From: Ectobacillus funiculus | GTDB lineage: Bacteria > Bacillota > Bacilli > Bacillales > Bacillaceae_G | Assembly (NCBI RefSeq): GCF_004138295.1 | Contig: NZ_SCFM01000004.1 | Location: forward strand, 372,001-436,000 | DNA length: 64,000 nt | Direction: 5' to 3' | In this document: piece by piece, positions 36,228 to 46,120 of the stretch | Layout of the letters: every line of letters starts with the position of its first letter | How positions within the stretch are numbered: the first letter of the stretch is position 1 | Made by a program: the position numbers and the translations under genes | The notes under the pieces: model-generated | Seen by the model: the letters and a program-made list of their open reading frames with translations, nothing else | The model's database searches: none | Told to the model about the DNA's origin: nothing

Positions 36228-38129
36228 TTATACTCTTGCGTAAGCCTGTACAGTCGCTTCATGAAATGCTTCCGTATTATATTTACGCTCAATAAAGATT
36301 TGATGCCATACCATAAAAGTAAGAACCGTCCAAATTTTACGGCTATAGTCACCTTTACCAGCACAATGTGCTTCTAGCAATCCCAATACATATTGTTTAT
36401 CAATTAGATGCTCTGTAGCGCTATCTTTTATGATAGAAACCACCCAATCATGCATCTCGTTTTTCAACCAATGACGAATCGGAACAGGGAAACCAAGCTT
36501 TTTACGTCCCAACACATGATCCGGTACAATCCCATTTACCGCCTCACGTAGAATCGCCTTCGTTGTGCCATCAGCAATTTTGAGTTCAGTTGGAATCTCC
36601 GCAGCAACAGCGAACACTTCTTTATCGAGAAACGGAACGCGAAGCTCAAGAGAATGTGCCATCGTCATTCTGTCTGCCTTTAATAAAATGTCACCACGCA
36701 GCCATGTATACATATCAATATATTGCATTTTACTTACATCATCATACATATGAATTTCATCATAAAGCGGCTTAGTAATGTCTAAATAACTAACTCCGTT
36801 ATTGTAACTCTTCATCAGTTGCTGCTTCTCAGCTTCTGTGAAAATTTTGGCATTTCCGTAATAGCGTTGTTCAATTGGCGTACAGCCGCGTTCTAGGAAA
36901 CTCTTCCCTTTAAAACCTTCCTGAAGAGCTCCACTTAATGCCTTAAGCACACGTTTTCCTGGCTCTGGAATGTAAGAAAACATCTTTAAAGAATTTGGTT
37001 CGCGGTAAATATTATAACCGCCAAACAATTCATCGGATCCTTCCCCCGAAAGCACAACTGTTACATGCTTACGAGCTTCCCTAGCAACAAAATACAAAGG
37101 AACAGCCGCTGGATCCGCAAGAGGATCATCCATATGCCAAATGATTTTTGGAAATTCCTTCATGTACTCTTCTGGTGTTACATTGACACTATAGTTTTTC
37201 ACCTGCAGCTTTTCTGCTGTTTCCTTTGCTACATCTACTTCACTAAAGCCCTCTCGTTCAAAGCCAACCGAAAACGTTAGCAAGTTCGGATTAAATTCCT
37301 TCGCAATGGATGCGATAATAGATGAATCAATTCCCCCTGACAAAAAGGATCCAACTGGTACATCACTGCGCATATGTACTTGAACTGAATTGTACAAGAC
37401 ATCACGGATTTTTTGGATATGCTCATCTTTTGTCGCATGGGACGCCTTAAAGTGCGGCTTCCAATACTGATGGAAGGAAATCGGTTGTCCCGGTTTTTTT
37501 ACAAAATAATGACCCGGCTCAACTTTACGAATATCCACAGTGAGCGTTTCTGGCTCAGGACCATATTGATACGTGAAATAATGCTGCAGTGACGTTGGAT
37601 TTACACCCTTATCACGAAGCGCGTGTAAAATGCTCTTTTTCTCCGAAGCAAAATATACTGCATCCCCATCCTCAGCAAAATGAAGAGGCTTGATACCAAA
37701 ATGGTCACGCGCACCGAAGAGTACCTGCTCTTCACGATCCCAAATCATGAATGCATACATCCCTCGCAGATACTCAACACACTTCTCCTTCATCGTTGCA
37801 TACAGTGCAATGATAACCTCTGTATCACCGTGTGTAGCAAATGTCGCACCTTTTTCAAGAAGCATCTCTCGCAGCTCTAAATAATTGTAGATTTCTCCAT
37901 TAAAAATAATGACATATCGCTCATTCTCATATGTTAGCGGCTGATGACTCGCTTCTAAATCAATAATGCTTAAACGCCGAAAGCCAAATTGCACATATTC
38001 ATCGCGAAAATATCCTTCATCATCCGGACCGCGGTGATAAATTATCGTATTCATATTTTCAAACTGCGTAATTTCTTCGTTGGAAAGTGCTTTAGGTTTT
38101 TCGTACAAACACCCTACAAAACCGCACAT
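36228..38129 (-). CDS. asnB: Asparagine synthase (glutamine-hydrolysing)
   Basis: This 633-residue enzyme makes asparagine from aspartate, ATP and glutamine. The class II glutaminase starts MCGFVGC, so the catalytic cysteine follows the initiator Met; that fixes the start at 38129 and excludes the longer frame. Motifs include HRGPDDEGYF, FNGEIYNY, the synthetase P-loop FLSGGIDSS near residue 255 and GEGSDELFGGY near 355. Order and length match B. subtilis AsnB. It is monocistronic, with a terminator downstream and a degenerate repeat between. No T-box was seen in the leader. Confidence 0.95.
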   Translation of the reverse strand: MCGFVGCLYEKPKALSNEEITQFENMNTIIYHRGPDDEGYFRDEYVQFGFRRLSIIDLEASHQPLTYENERYVIIFNGEIYNYLELREMLLEKGATFATHGDTEVIIALYATMKEKCVEYLRGMYAFMIWDREEQVLFGARDHFGIKPLHFAEDGDAVYFASEKKSILHALRDKGVNPTSLQHYFTYQYGPEPETLTVDIRKVEPGHYFVKKPGQPISFHQYWKPHFKASHATKDEHIQKIRDVLYNSVQVHMRSDVPVGSFLSGGIDSSIIASIAKEFNPNLLTFSVGFEREGFSEVDVAKETAEKLQVKNYSVNVTPEEYMKEFPKIIWHMDDPLADPAAVPLYFVAREARKHVTVVLSGEGSDELFGGYNIYREPNSLKMFSYIPEPGKRVLKALSGALQEGFKGKSFLERGCTPIEQRYYGNAKIFTEAEKQQLMKSYNNGVSYLDITKPLYDEIHMYDDVSKMQYIDMYTWLRGDILLKADRMTMAHSLELRVPFLDKEVFAVAAEIPTELKIADGTTKAILREAVNGIVPDHVLGRKKLGFPVPIRHWLKNEMHDWVVSIIKDSATEHLIDKQYVLGLLEAHCAGKGDYSRKIWTVLTFMVWHQIFIERKYNTEAFHEATVQAYARV

Positions 38130-38324
38130 AGCTCTTACCCTTCTTTCTTTCAATTTCCATTGTTTTTTTTCTGTACTGCCATATTGACCTTATTAATACT
38201 AGCATAAGAATGACAAGACTGCGAGAAAAAGTATAATAAAATCGCTTTCATTACCAAGAGATCCATCACCTTTAGGCAAATGCATCATATGATATCGCAG
38301 AGTCATTTTAAGGAGGTAATGATA

Positions 38325-38789
38325 ATGAGCGAAAATAATAAAAATGAGCTCAACCGTTCTCAAATCAAAAATTACTTAAAACAAATTGATAACTTTTTTG
38401 AGCAGACACCTTTACGCAATATCATCGCAGAAATGAATCATTTGCTTCAAAAAGGAAATCGGCTAGTGACATTTCCTGTTGATTTGTATGAATCAGGTGA
38501 TTCCCTTGTCATTCAAGCCGAACTGCCAGGCATAAACAAAAATCAAATTGTTATAGAAGTACAAGGTGATTATTTACGTATTTCCGTAAAGGACGATGTG
38601 CTAGAAGAGGAGCAAAACGATACCGATAGCTATTACCGCCGCGAACGCTCCCTCACAGAAGCTACTCGTCTCATCAAGCTGCCTTACCCTATCAACAAGA
38701 AAAATACAAAAGTGTCTTATCAAAATGGTGTTTTAGAAATCCGTGCACCGCGAGCAGCATACACAAACGACATTTTGTCCATTGACTAA
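38325..38789 (+). CDS. Small heat-shock protein (Hsp20 family)
   Basis: The protein has 154 residues. The alpha-crystallin domain (about 50-145) shows VDLYESGDSLVIQAELPGIN, a central YYRRERS and the closing VSYQNGVLEIRAPR with the conserved GVL. The flexible helical N-terminus (NYLKQIDNFFEQTPLRN) and short tail are typical. It is an ATP-independent holdase preventing aggregation. The start has AAGGAGGTAATGATA upstream; the longer frame from 38280 was rejected. No CIRCE or CtsR box was recognised. Confidence 0.9.
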   Translation: MSENNKNELNRSQIKNYLKQIDNFFEQTPLRNIIAEMNHLLQKGNRLVTFPVDLYESGDSLVIQAELPGINKNQIVIEVQGDYLRISVKDDVLEEEQNDTDSYYRRERSLTEATRLIKLPYPINKKNTKVSYQNGVLEIRAPRAAYTNDILSID

Positions 38790-38865
38790 ATGAGTACTAA
38801 ACATTTAGGAAAGAACCGAATATGTAGGACTATGATGGTGTATCCAAGTCATCAACAAAGCAAAG

Positions 38866-38892
38866 GCAGCCCCGCATTGTGAGGCTGCTCTT
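38866..38892 (+). terminator. hsp20 terminator
   Basis: GCAGCC/GGCTGC stem followed by TCTTACTTTTG. Confidence 0.6.
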
Positions 38893-39074
38893 ACTTTTGT
38901 TACTAGAAACTCGATCTAGAAAGTTGATTAATTTCTTGGCAGTAACATGACAGCTACACCTGCTATACAAATGCAACTCATGAGAAACCTCTCAGAAAAT
39001 AGCTAATTTAAAATTCACGGCATTAAAAATGCGGAATACACCTTAAAAATCTCGATATATCAAGGCTTCCTCCT

Positions 39075-39692
39075 CTAAAATGCAATACTATACATGTAAT
39101 ATAAGCCATACAGCAAGCTAAGCGCGGATGCCATCACCGCAACGGAAGACTGCAAAGAATGACGGGAAGCTGCCCATATAAATGGTAGGCCAAGCGCTGT
39201 CGTAAATAAAAGCATGCCGGCGATTGTTCCGACTCCAAAGATTAAAATAAACTGGAACGCCTCCATTGTTGTATTTACTCTTGTTAAAGTAAGCAACACC
39301 ATCGCTGCACTTCCAGCTAAGCCGTGAATTGAACCGATTGCAAACGACTTCGCATGAAAATGTTTTGTGCCTCCGTGTTCATGCACCTTTTGTTTTCTAC
39401 TTAGACGAACCCCATTCACACCAAGGTATACAAGCATAATACCAACGAAAAACTCTAGAAAAGCCGCCGTTTGCTCAGAAATTTGCTGCTTTAAACCTAT
39501 CACAATCATACCGACTACTAAAAGAGTTGCACTATGACCAAGACCCCAAAATATTCCTGTCATAGAGGAACGTGATAGTTTCTTTGTCCGGCTTGCGATG
39601 GTTGAAACAGCAATAATATGGTCTGGCTCAGTTGCATGCTTGATTCCTAATATAAATCCTAGTGCCAATATAGATAAAAAACTGCCACTCAT
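39075..39692 (-). CDS. ureH: UreH-type nickel permease
   Basis: The 205-residue membrane protein has about six hydrophobic segments and the nickel/cobalt-transporter signature GIKHATEPDHIIAVSTIASR near residues 15-34. A second motif is SAMTGIFWGLGHSATLL-like, and a histidine loop (HEHGGTKHFHAKS) lies between helices. In Bacillus ureases UreH supplies nickel. TTG at 39698 is possible, but ATG at 39692 lies 8 bases after AGGGGG and was chosen. It is the last gene of the urt-ure operon, 22 bp after ureD. Confidence 0.92.
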   Translation of the reverse strand: MSGSFLSILALGFILGIKHATEPDHIIAVSTIASRTKKLSRSSMTGIFWGLGHSATLLVVGMIVIGLKQQISEQTAAFLEFFVGIMLVYLGVNGVRLSRKQKVHEHGGTKHFHAKSFAIGSIHGLAGSAAMVLLTLTRVNTTMEAFQFILIFGVGTIAGMLLFTTALGLPFIWAASRHSLQSSVAVMASALSLLYGLYYMYSIAF

Positions 39693-39714
39693 ACACAAAT
39701 CCCCCTGTGTTTCC

Positions 39715-40530
39715 CTAATACTTTCTTAAATCGAGCGGTACTTGCTGCCATTGCCTTCTCACTAAATCCGTACACGCTTGAAATATACGTTCAATTGTTT
39801 GTGTATGATAAGCAAGCACACGAACAACAATGCCATTTGTTTTTAAAGCAGACCAGCCAATTCTTGCTTCACTACTGCAAGTTTCTAATATATTACTTAG
39901 CTCTTTTATCCATTGTTCGGTAACAAACGGGGAAACGAGAAGCCATGCTCCAAAATGCGTATACCCCTCCATTTGCATAAAGGAAGACATATCGTGACCT
40001 TTAGGCTGTAAAAAAAGATGATCATATACTTGAAGCTTTTCATCCTCATAGATTTTCAGCTTAGAACGAACCCAATCATATTGAAAGTGTTCCCCTGTTT
40101 TGGACCAGCCTGGCGTGATAATGTCGCTATATAAAAAAGTTGCCCCTCTTTCCATATGCACTGTCGTTTCCTGGACAAAGCGGGATTTCTCATACGCAAT
40201 AAGAGGGTCAGGCAAAAATTCGAGTATACTTCCTTGCTTCAATAAGATAGAAGTATACTGACGGACTGGTTTATCTGGTGTTCGATATACCTTGGTCGAG
40301 GCTTGCGTTGTGACCGTCAGCCTTGCATCCTTCTTTAAGGAAATGCTGGTTTCATAGGAATCACCATTTACATACCCTCCCCCTACATGAATGCAGTAAA
40401 TCGTAGGATGAGAGGATTCAAGGTATACAGGTCGCGTCACTTTAAATGCCCCTTCAAACCAGCAATCAGAAATGATAGTTTGTCCATCCTTTTGCATCGC
40501 CTCTAAGCAGAGAGAACCAGTGTGTTCCAT
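39715..40530 (-). CDS. ureD: Urease accessory protein UreD
   Basis: The 271-residue protein forms the UreD/UreF/UreG maturation complex that loads nickel into apo-urease. Family blocks are present: a beta-rich N-terminus with YCIHVGGGYVNGDSYETS, TTQASTKVYRTPD, FLPDPLIAYEKSRFVQET near residue 115, and LAYHTQTIERIFQACTDLVR at the C-terminus. It starts 2 bp after ureG ends, so the two are tightly coupled. Confidence 0.95.
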   Translation of the reverse strand: MEHTGSLCLEAMQKDGQTIISDCWFEGAFKVTRPVYLESSHPTIYCIHVGGGYVNGDSYETSISLKKDARLTVTTQASTKVYRTPDKPVRQYTSILLKQGSILEFLPDPLIAYEKSRFVQETTVHMERGATFLYSDIITPGWSKTGEHFQYDWVRSKLKIYEDEKLQVYDHLFLQPKGHDMSSFMQMEGYTHFGAWLLVSPFVTEQWIKELSNILETCSSEARIGWSALKTNGIVVRVLAYHTQTIERIFQACTDLVRRQWQQVPLDLRKY

Positions 40531-40532
40531 AC

Positions 40533-41141
40533 CTACAGCCCTATAAGCAACGCTTGTTTTTTAATCCACTCGACCACCTCATTCAATCCTGTTTCGTCCT
40601 TTAGATTCGTAAAGAAAAATGGCTTATTTCCACGTGCCGCTTTCGTGTCGCGTTCCATTACCTCTAAGCTAGCGCCGACATAAGGAGCAAGGTCGATTTT
40701 ATTAATAATAAATAAATCGGATTTAATCATTCCTTGTCCACCTTTTCGAGGAATTTTCTCCCCTTGCGCAACATCAATAATATAAATAGAAAAATCAACA
40801 AGCTCTGGGCTAAATGTTGCAGCTAAATTATCGCCGCCGCTTTCTACAAAAATAATCTCTAAATCAGCGTGCTGTTCCTTTAATTCATCAATTGCCGCAA
40901 AATTCATAGATGCATCCTCGCGAATCGCGGTATGCGGGCAGCCTCCCGTTTCAACGCCGATAATGCGGTCCTCTGGCAGAATGCCATTTTTCATTAAAAA
41001 CAGCGCATCCTCCTTCGTATAAATGTCGTTTGTAACAACGGCCATACTGTGTTCCTTATGCATCGCTCTTGTCAGCTTTTCCACAAGCATTGTCTTACCG
41101 GCACCCACAGGTCCGCCTACACCAATTCGTACTGGTTCCAT
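40533..41141 (-). CDS. ureG: Urease accessory GTPase UreG
   Basis: The 202-residue SIMIBI-class GTPase has P-loop [12 protein letters not shown] (about 10-21), switch residues in [10 protein letters not shown], the nickel-binding CPH triad in [13 protein letters not shown] near residue 66, the [15 protein letters not shown] block and the base-specificity motif NKID near 152. GTP binding drives nickel delivery to UreC with UreD, UreE and UreF. The start follows AAGGGATGAATGTGAG. Confidence 0.97.
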   Translation of the reverse strand: MEPVRIGVGGPVGAGKTMLVEKLTRAMHKEHSMAVVTNDIYTKEDALFLMKNGILPEDRIIGVETGGCPHTAIREDASMNFAAIDELKEQHADLEIIFVESGGDNLAATFSPELVDFSIYIIDVAQGEKIPRKGGQGMIKSDLFIINKIDLAPYVGASLEVMERDTKAARGNKPFFFTNLKDETGLNEVVEWIKKQALLIGL

Positions 41142-41168
41142 CTCACATTCATCCCTTCTTATCTATCG

Positions 41169-41858
41169 TTATGACATGAACAATCTGACAGGTAAATGCT
41201 CATGCCTCATTTGGGCAATCTCAAGCCCTGGTGACGTCATGCCTAGTTCTTCTGCATCAGCTTTTTCAATTTTCTGCACAGCCTGCTGGATAAGGGGCTG
41301 CACAAACAATAGCAGCTTTTGTCCATCCGTTTGACCAAGGGGAACCGCTCGAACGGCATTTTGAATCAGCGATTGCACAACTGAGTATATGTATGCCGCT
41401 ATTGTCTCTCTCTGGTTAATTTCCAAACCGTATGCAACAAGTGCAAATGCAATTGCAGGGTGACCGTATGCTTCCTTCTTTCTTATACGCTGCTCATATT
41501 CAGCAAGAAGAACAAACTCGGAATATAGTACACTACAAAGCTTTACTAGCCGCTCTCCAATCCTACGGTTGCCTTCTCTCGTCTCCCTCGCAAGCGCGAG
41601 TGCAGACAGCATGGCATCAAGTTCCCATAGCTTTTCTATATTCCCCTCTTTTACATACTCATAAGCAAGATGACATGCCAATCCATCTGTATACGTCACC
41701 TGTATGTCCATATATGTATGAAGAGCAGCCTGAAACGTTATGGTATTGTGAATCTCTTGTTCATATATGTACGTCTCTAATCCAAAGGAGTGTGAAAAGG
41801 CACCTGACGGAAAATTCGAGTCGCACAGCTGCAGCAGGGGCAACAGTTTATTAATCAT
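41169..41858 (-). CDS. ureF: Urease accessory protein UreF
   Basis: This 229-residue all-helical protein starts [20 protein letters not shown], followed by [10 protein letters not shown], the hallmark of UreF. In the C-terminal half, [16 protein letters not shown] is conserved. It gates UreG GTPase activity in the maturation complex. The ATG chosen overlaps the ureE stop by 8 bp; the longer TTG start at 41870 is in frame but less likely. Confidence 0.94.
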   Translation of the reverse strand: MINKLLPLLQLCDSNFPSGAFSHSFGLETYIYEQEIHNTITFQAALHTYMDIQVTYTDGLACHLAYEYVKEGNIEKLWELDAMLSALALARETREGNRRIGERLVKLCSVLYSEFVLLAEYEQRIRKKEAYGHPAIAFALVAYGLEINQRETIAAYIYSVVQSLIQNAVRAVPLGQTDGQKLLLFVQPLIQQAVQKIEKADAEELGMTSPGLEIAQMRHEHLPVRLFMS

Positions 41859-42297
41859 GCTTATGCCCAATGTGACGGAACGCCTGTCTCACCTTTCGCT
41901 CTTCCCGGCGATGTGGAATCGAAAGCTGCTGTAGTAAGTCCTCTACAAGATAATCATACTGCACCAGCATTTCTCCTCCCTCGAACTGTGCCGGAAGATG
42001 ACGATTGCCCAACTGGTGCGCAATTTCTCCCATTTGCTGCAGCGAGGTTGGTGAGATGATCAGCAAGTCATCTGCGAGTACGCTAATAACAATCATATTC
42101 TTTTCATCTTGATATAAAATGTCGCCATCCTGTAAATCCTTTGCATCCTTCAAGCGAATTCCAATCTCTTTTCCATGATCCGTCGTAACACGCTGAATCC
42201 GTTTCACAAGATCACTGCTCTCCATGTATACCCTTTCCTTATGCGGAGCAAGCTTCTCCGCCGTCTCGATGTTTCCAACAATGCGTTCAATAATCAT
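41851..42297 (-). CDS. ureE: Urease nickel metallochaperone UreE
   Basis: The 148-residue protein has a beta-rich N-terminal domain and a ferredoxin-like metal domain ([21 protein letters not shown], then HLPAQF) around residues 70-110. The C-terminal tail HIGHKHD supplies extra histidines. It delivers nickel to UreG/UreC. The start ATG at 42297 has GAGGTGAGA upstream; the longer frame was rejected. It lies 10 bp after ureC. Confidence 0.94.
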   Translation of the reverse strand: MIIERIVGNIETAEKLAPHKERVYMESSDLVKRIQRVTTDHGKEIGIRLKDAKDLQDGDILYQDEKNMIVISVLADDLLIISPTSLQQMGEIAHQLGNRHLPAQFEGGEMLVQYDYLVEDLLQQLSIPHRREERKVRQAFRHIGHKHD

Positions 42298-42307
42298 ACA
42301 TCTCACC

Positions 42308-44017
42308 TCAAAATAAGAAATATCGCTGAGCCATCGGCACAACTTCCGCAGGCTCGCATGTAATTAACTCTCCATCTACCTTCACTTCATATGTTTGCGG
42401 ATCTACCTCAATATGAGGCATTTCACCGTTGTGAATCATATCCTTCTTCTGCAGCGTCCGCACACCATGCACAGGTTGCACCATTTTTTTCAAGCCAAGC
42501 TTTTCCGGGATGCCGCTTTGCATTGCTGCCTGCGACACGAATGTAATTGCTGTTTTATGTAGTGCTTGACCAAAGGCTGCAAACATCGGCCGATACAAAA
42601 CAGGCTGCGGCGTTGGGATAGAAGCATTTGGATCTCCCATTAAGCTGCTGGCAATCATTCCTCCCTTTACTACTAGCTCGGGCTTCACTCCAAAAAAAGC
42701 AGGCTCCCATAGCACTAAATCAGCAAGCTTTCCAACTTCCACCGAGCCAACATACTCCGAAATTCCATGCGCTAACGCTGGGTTAATCGTATATTTGGCA
42801 ACATAGCGCTTCGCCCGAAAATTATCTCCATTTCCGGTATCCTCTGCCAGCTTCCCGCGTTGCTTTTTCATTTTATCCGCTGTTTGCCACGTACGGGATA
42901 CTACCTCCCCAACGCGGCCCATTGCCTGCGAATCAGAGCTAATCATACTAAACACGCCTAAATCGTGCATAATATCTTCGGCAGCAATCGTTTCCTTACG
43001 AATGCGTGAATCAGCAAAAGCAATATCCTCGGGGACAGCAGGATCCAGATGGTGACAGACCATAAGCATATCTAAGTGTTCATCTAGTGTATTTTTGGTA
43101 TACGGGCGAGTCGGGTTTGTGGAGGAAGGCAGCACATTCGGGAAGCTCGCAGCTTTCATAATATCAGGCGCATGGCCTCCCCCTGCTCCTTCCGTATGGT
43201 ATGTATGAATAACACGCCCATTAATTGCAGCAATAGTGTCTTCTAAAAAGCCGCCTTCATTGAGCGTATCGGTATGAATTGCCACTTGAATATCATACTT
43301 GTCCGCCACGCGCAAGCTGGTATCAATTGCCGCCGCTGTTGTACCCCAGTCCTCATGGAGCTTTAAGCCAATCGCACCCGCTTCGATTTGCTCAATAAGC
43401 GGCTCCTCAGCTGAGGCGTTTCCTTTCCCTAAAAAGCCGATGTTCATCGGAAATGCGTCTGCCGCCTCAAGCATCCGAAATATATTCCATGCACCTGGAG
43501 TACATGTTGTTGCTTTTGTACCCGTGGCCGGTCCCGTTCCACCGCCAATCATTGTTGTAATCCCAGAGGAAAGTGCAGTATCAATTTGCTGTGGACAGAT
43601 AAAATGAATATGAGCATCAATGCCACCTGCAGTTACAATCATTCCTTCAGCAGCAATGATTTCAGTGGAAGCCCCAATCATCATATCTACATGATCCATC
43701 AATAACGGATTGCCCGCCTTTCCGATAGAAGCGACTTTCCCATCCTTTATCCCAATATCCGCCTTATAAATGCCCGTATAGTCGAGAATAACAGCATTTG
43801 TAAGTACAAGATCCATGGCAGCTTCACGTCCCGCAAGCGGATGCTGACCCATTCCATCACGAATCACCTTTCCGCCTCCGAACTTCACTTCATCCCCATA
43901 TACGGTATAATCCTTTTCAATCTCAATAAACAACTCCGTATCCGCAAGACGAATACAGTCCCCCGTAGTCGGACCAAACATATCCGCATATTGCTGTCGT
44001 GACATACGAAAGCTCAT
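42308..44017 (-). CDS. ureC: Urease alpha subunit
   Basis: This is the 569-residue catalytic subunit. Nickel ligands H136 and H138 (DAHIHFICP), carbamylated K219 ([10 protein letters not shown]) and D362 ([11 protein letters not shown]) are present, as are the flap cysteine and histidines C321-H322-H323 (VCHHLDP). It hydrolyses urea to ammonia and carbamate in the cytoplasm with UreA and UreB. The length equals that of other bacterial alpha subunits. It overlaps ureB by ATGA, so production is coupled. Confidence 0.98.
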   Translation of the reverse strand: MSFRMSRQQYADMFGPTTGDCIRLADTELFIEIEKDYTVYGDEVKFGGGKVIRDGMGQHPLAGREAAMDLVLTNAVILDYTGIYKADIGIKDGKVASIGKAGNPLLMDHVDMMIGASTEIIAAEGMIVTAGGIDAHIHFICPQQIDTALSSGITTMIGGGTGPATGTKATTCTPGAWNIFRMLEAADAFPMNIGFLGKGNASAEEPLIEQIEAGAIGLKLHEDWGTTAAAIDTSLRVADKYDIQVAIHTDTLNEGGFLEDTIAAINGRVIHTYHTEGAGGGHAPDIMKAASFPNVLPSSTNPTRPYTKNTLDEHLDMLMVCHHLDPAVPEDIAFADSRIRKETIAAEDIMHDLGVFSMISSDSQAMGRVGEVVSRTWQTADKMKKQRGKLAEDTGNGDNFRAKRYVAKYTINPALAHGISEYVGSVEVGKLADLVLWEPAFFGVKPELVVKGGMIASSLMGDPNASIPTPQPVLYRPMFAAFGQALHKTAITFVSQAAMQSGIPEKLGLKKMVQPVHGVRTLQKKDMIHNGEMPHIEVDPQTYEVKVDGELITCEPAEVVPMAQRYFLF

Positions 44018-44337
44018 CCTTCTCCCTCCTTATCTAACGCTCCGTTCACACCGTTATTTAAGCCATATACATGGCGGGAGCCTGAAAACGGAACGAGTTC
44101 TACTTCCTTCGCATCCCCCGGCTCAAAGCGAACAGCTGTCCCTGCCGGAATGTTTAAGTGCATGCCATACGCCTTTTCTCGCTCAAAGGAAAGTGCTGCA
44201 TTGACTTCATAAAAGTGAAAATGTGAACCGACCTGCACCGGACGGTCTCCCCGGTTGAGCACAGACACCGTTTGTCCCTTCTTGCCAGCATTACAAACTA
44301 TCGGCTCTGCTTGTAATCTGTATTCTCCTGGTATCAC
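44014..44337 (-). CDS. ureB: Urease beta subunit
   Basis: The 107-residue beta-barrel subunit carries the family blocks [29 protein letters not shown], then [15 protein letters not shown]. It packs with UreA and UreC in the urease trimer. The start ATG follows AGGAGGGGTTATTG. Its stop overlaps the ureC start. Confidence 0.97.
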   Translation of the reverse strand: MIPGEYRLQAEPIVCNAGKKGQTVSVLNRGDRPVQVGSHFHFYEVNAALSFEREKAYGMHLNIPAGTAVRFEPGDAKEVELVPFSGSRHVYGLNNGVNGALDKEGEG

Positions 44338-44348
44338 AATAACCCCTC

Positions 44349-44651
44349 CTAGCGAATTGGACTATGAACAGTAACAAGCTTCGTCCCGTCTGGAAATGTC
44401 GCCTCTACCTGAATATCTGAAATCATTTCAGGAATTCCTTCCATTACATCATCTCTCGTTAAAATGGTTGTGCCATAACGCATAAGAGCAGTAACCGACT
44501 GCCCGTCACGTGCTCCCTCTAAAATTTCGTATGTAAGTATCGCGACAGCTTCCGGGTAATTGAGTTTTAATCCTCTTGCCTGGCGACGCCTTGCCAAATC
44601 TGCTGCTACAACAATTAACAATTTCTCTTGTTCACGAGCTGTCAGCTTCAT
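44349..44651 (-). CDS. ureA: Urease gamma subunit
   Basis: The 100-residue subunit has the expected length and signatures: [20 protein letters not shown], then [19 protein letters not shown] and [21 protein letters not shown] longer frame from GTG 44660 exists, but ATG 44651 gives the standard length and follows AAAGGGTG. It is 24 bp downstream of urtE and starts the structural urease genes. Confidence 0.97.
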   Translation of the reverse strand: MKLTAREQEKLLIVVAADLARRRQARGLKLNYPEAVAILTYEILEGARDGQSVTALMRYGTTILTRDDVMEGIPEMISDIQVEATFPDGTKLVTVHSPIR

Positions 44652-44675
44652 GTGAATCACCCTTTCCCTTCCCTG

Positions 44676-45374
44676 TTATACGACTAAATACTTTTTCACT
44701 TCATCCATCTGTGCGGAAGCGATATCCCCATGCGCAACAATCTTACCATGGTCAACAACATAGTAATAATCCGCACATTCGAACGCTACATCCAGACTAT
44801 GCTCTACTAGCACAATTCCTACTGTTTTCGAAGCGGCAATTTGTGATATGACCTGTTGAATTAATTGGACAATGGAGGGCTGAATACCTTCCATCGGCTC
44901 ATCCAAAAGCAGTAATCTTGGCTGGCCCGCCAATGCACGGGCAATTGCAAGCTGTTGCTGCTGGCCCCCACTCAAATCCCCTCCTTTTCGGTGGAGCATT
45001 TCCTTTAAAACAGGAAACATCTCAAACAAGTGCTCTGGTATCCCTTTTCGTTCCTGTTTCGGAAGAGATTCAAGTCCAAGTAGCAGATTTTCTTCCACTG
45101 TAAGCGTCGGAAAAATCTCTCTTCCCTGTGGAACATAAGCCATACCTCTCTTCGTCCGCTCCTCAGGAGGCAGCTTTTCAATAGGGTTGTTCTCCCAAAT
45201 AATAGAACCTGCAGCTAGCGGGAGCAATCCTATGATACTTTTCATAAGTGTTGATTTTCCAACACCGTTTCTGCCTAGAACAGCAACAACAGATCCTGGG
45301 AGTACTTCCATATCAATATTCTCTAACACCATACTCTCATCGTATCCGGATTGTAACGAAGCTACTTTCAGCAA
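44676..45374 (-). CDS. urtE: Urea ABC transporter ATP-binding protein UrtE
   Basis: The 232-residue ABC ATPase of the branched-chain/urea class has Walker A GRNGVGKST near residue 33, signature DLSGGQQQQLAIARAL near 134 and Walker B LLLLDEPMEGIQPS near 155. It starts at TTG with GAAGGAGGGG upstream, overlapping urtD by 7 bp. With UrtD it drives urea import through UrtB/UrtC. Confidence 0.95.
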   Translation of the reverse strand: MLKVASLQSGYDESMVLENIDMEVLPGSVVAVLGRNGVGKSTLMKSIIGLLPLAAGSIIWENNPIEKLPPEERTKRGMAYVPQGREIFPTLTVEENLLLGLESLPKQERKGIPEHLFEMFPVLKEMLHRKGGDLSGGQQQQLAIARALAGQPRLLLLDEPMEGIQPSIVQLIQQVISQIAASKTVGIVLVEHSLDVAFECADYYYVVDHGKIVAHGDIASAQMDEVKKYLVV

Positions 45375-46120
45375 GCTTTTCCCCTCCTTCCTAAGTACAC
45401 TTCAGCCACTTGCTCATTTTGTTGAATTTCCTCCATCGATCCTTCACATAGTACCTTTCCTTCGTGCATAACCGTTACCTTTTTAGAAAAATTTTTCACA
45501 AATTCCATATCATGCTCTACGATAAGAACAGAACATGTATCAGCAATTTCATGAATAAGCTCACCTGTTTTATAACGCTCTGACTCACTCATACCAGCAA
45601 TCGGTTCATCGAGAAGCAAAATCTGAGGCTCTTGCATAAGTTGCATACCAATCTCTAACCATTGCTTTTGACCGTGCGCAAGTGATCCGGCTGCTTCACT
45701 CATCTGTTCCTTCAGGCCAATTTTTTCAAGCAAGGAAACAATCTTGTCCTTCTCCTCACCAGACAACTTCGCCCGAAGCACTGACCATAAATTTCTTCTC
45801 TGTTTAACAGACAGTTCTAAATTTTCAAACACTGTAAGCTTTGAAAAAATAGACGGTGCCTGAAATTTCCTTGTAATGCCGAGATTTACAATTTCATGCT
45901 CCTGTAATTTTGTGATTTTCTTTGTCTGCTGAAACAAAACCTCACCAGATCTCACCTTCGTTTTTCCGCAAATCACATCAAGCATTGTTGTTTTTCCTGC
46001 TCCATTCGGACCAATTAAAAAACGAACCTCCTGTGGTTGAACCTCTAAATCGACTCCTTGAATGGCCTTGAACCCAGAAAAATCCACGAGAATATTACGA
46101 CACGATAGAATCGGCTGCAT
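45368..46120 (-). CDS. urtD: Urea ABC transporter ATP-binding protein UrtD
   Basis: The 250-residue LivG-like ATPase has Walker A GPNGAGKTTMLDVI near residue 37, the signature region SLAHGQKQWLEIGMQLM (the HGQKQWLEIG form is typical of UrtD) and Walker B ILLLDEPIAGM. It overlaps urtC by 26 bp. The start is supported by AAAGGAGGACAAAAGG. It is paired with UrtE. Confidence 0.95.
   Translation of the reverse strand: MQPILSCRNILVDFSGFKAIQGVDLEVQPQEVRFLIGPNGAGKTTMLDVICGKTKVRSGEVLFQQTKKITKLQEHEIVNLGITRKFQAPSIFSKLTVFENLELSVKQRRNLWSVLRAKLSGEEKDKIVSLLEKIGLKEQMSEAAGSLAHGQKQWLEIGMQLMQEPQILLLDEPIAGMSESERYKTGELIHEIADTCSVLIVEHDMEFVKNFSKKVTVMHEGKVLCEGSMEEIQQNEQVAEVYLGRRGKAC

Noticed and set aside
38130-38324. 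T-box or CIRCE element between asnB and hsp20
   Set aside because: No T-box antiterminator sequence or CIRCE inverted repeat is present.
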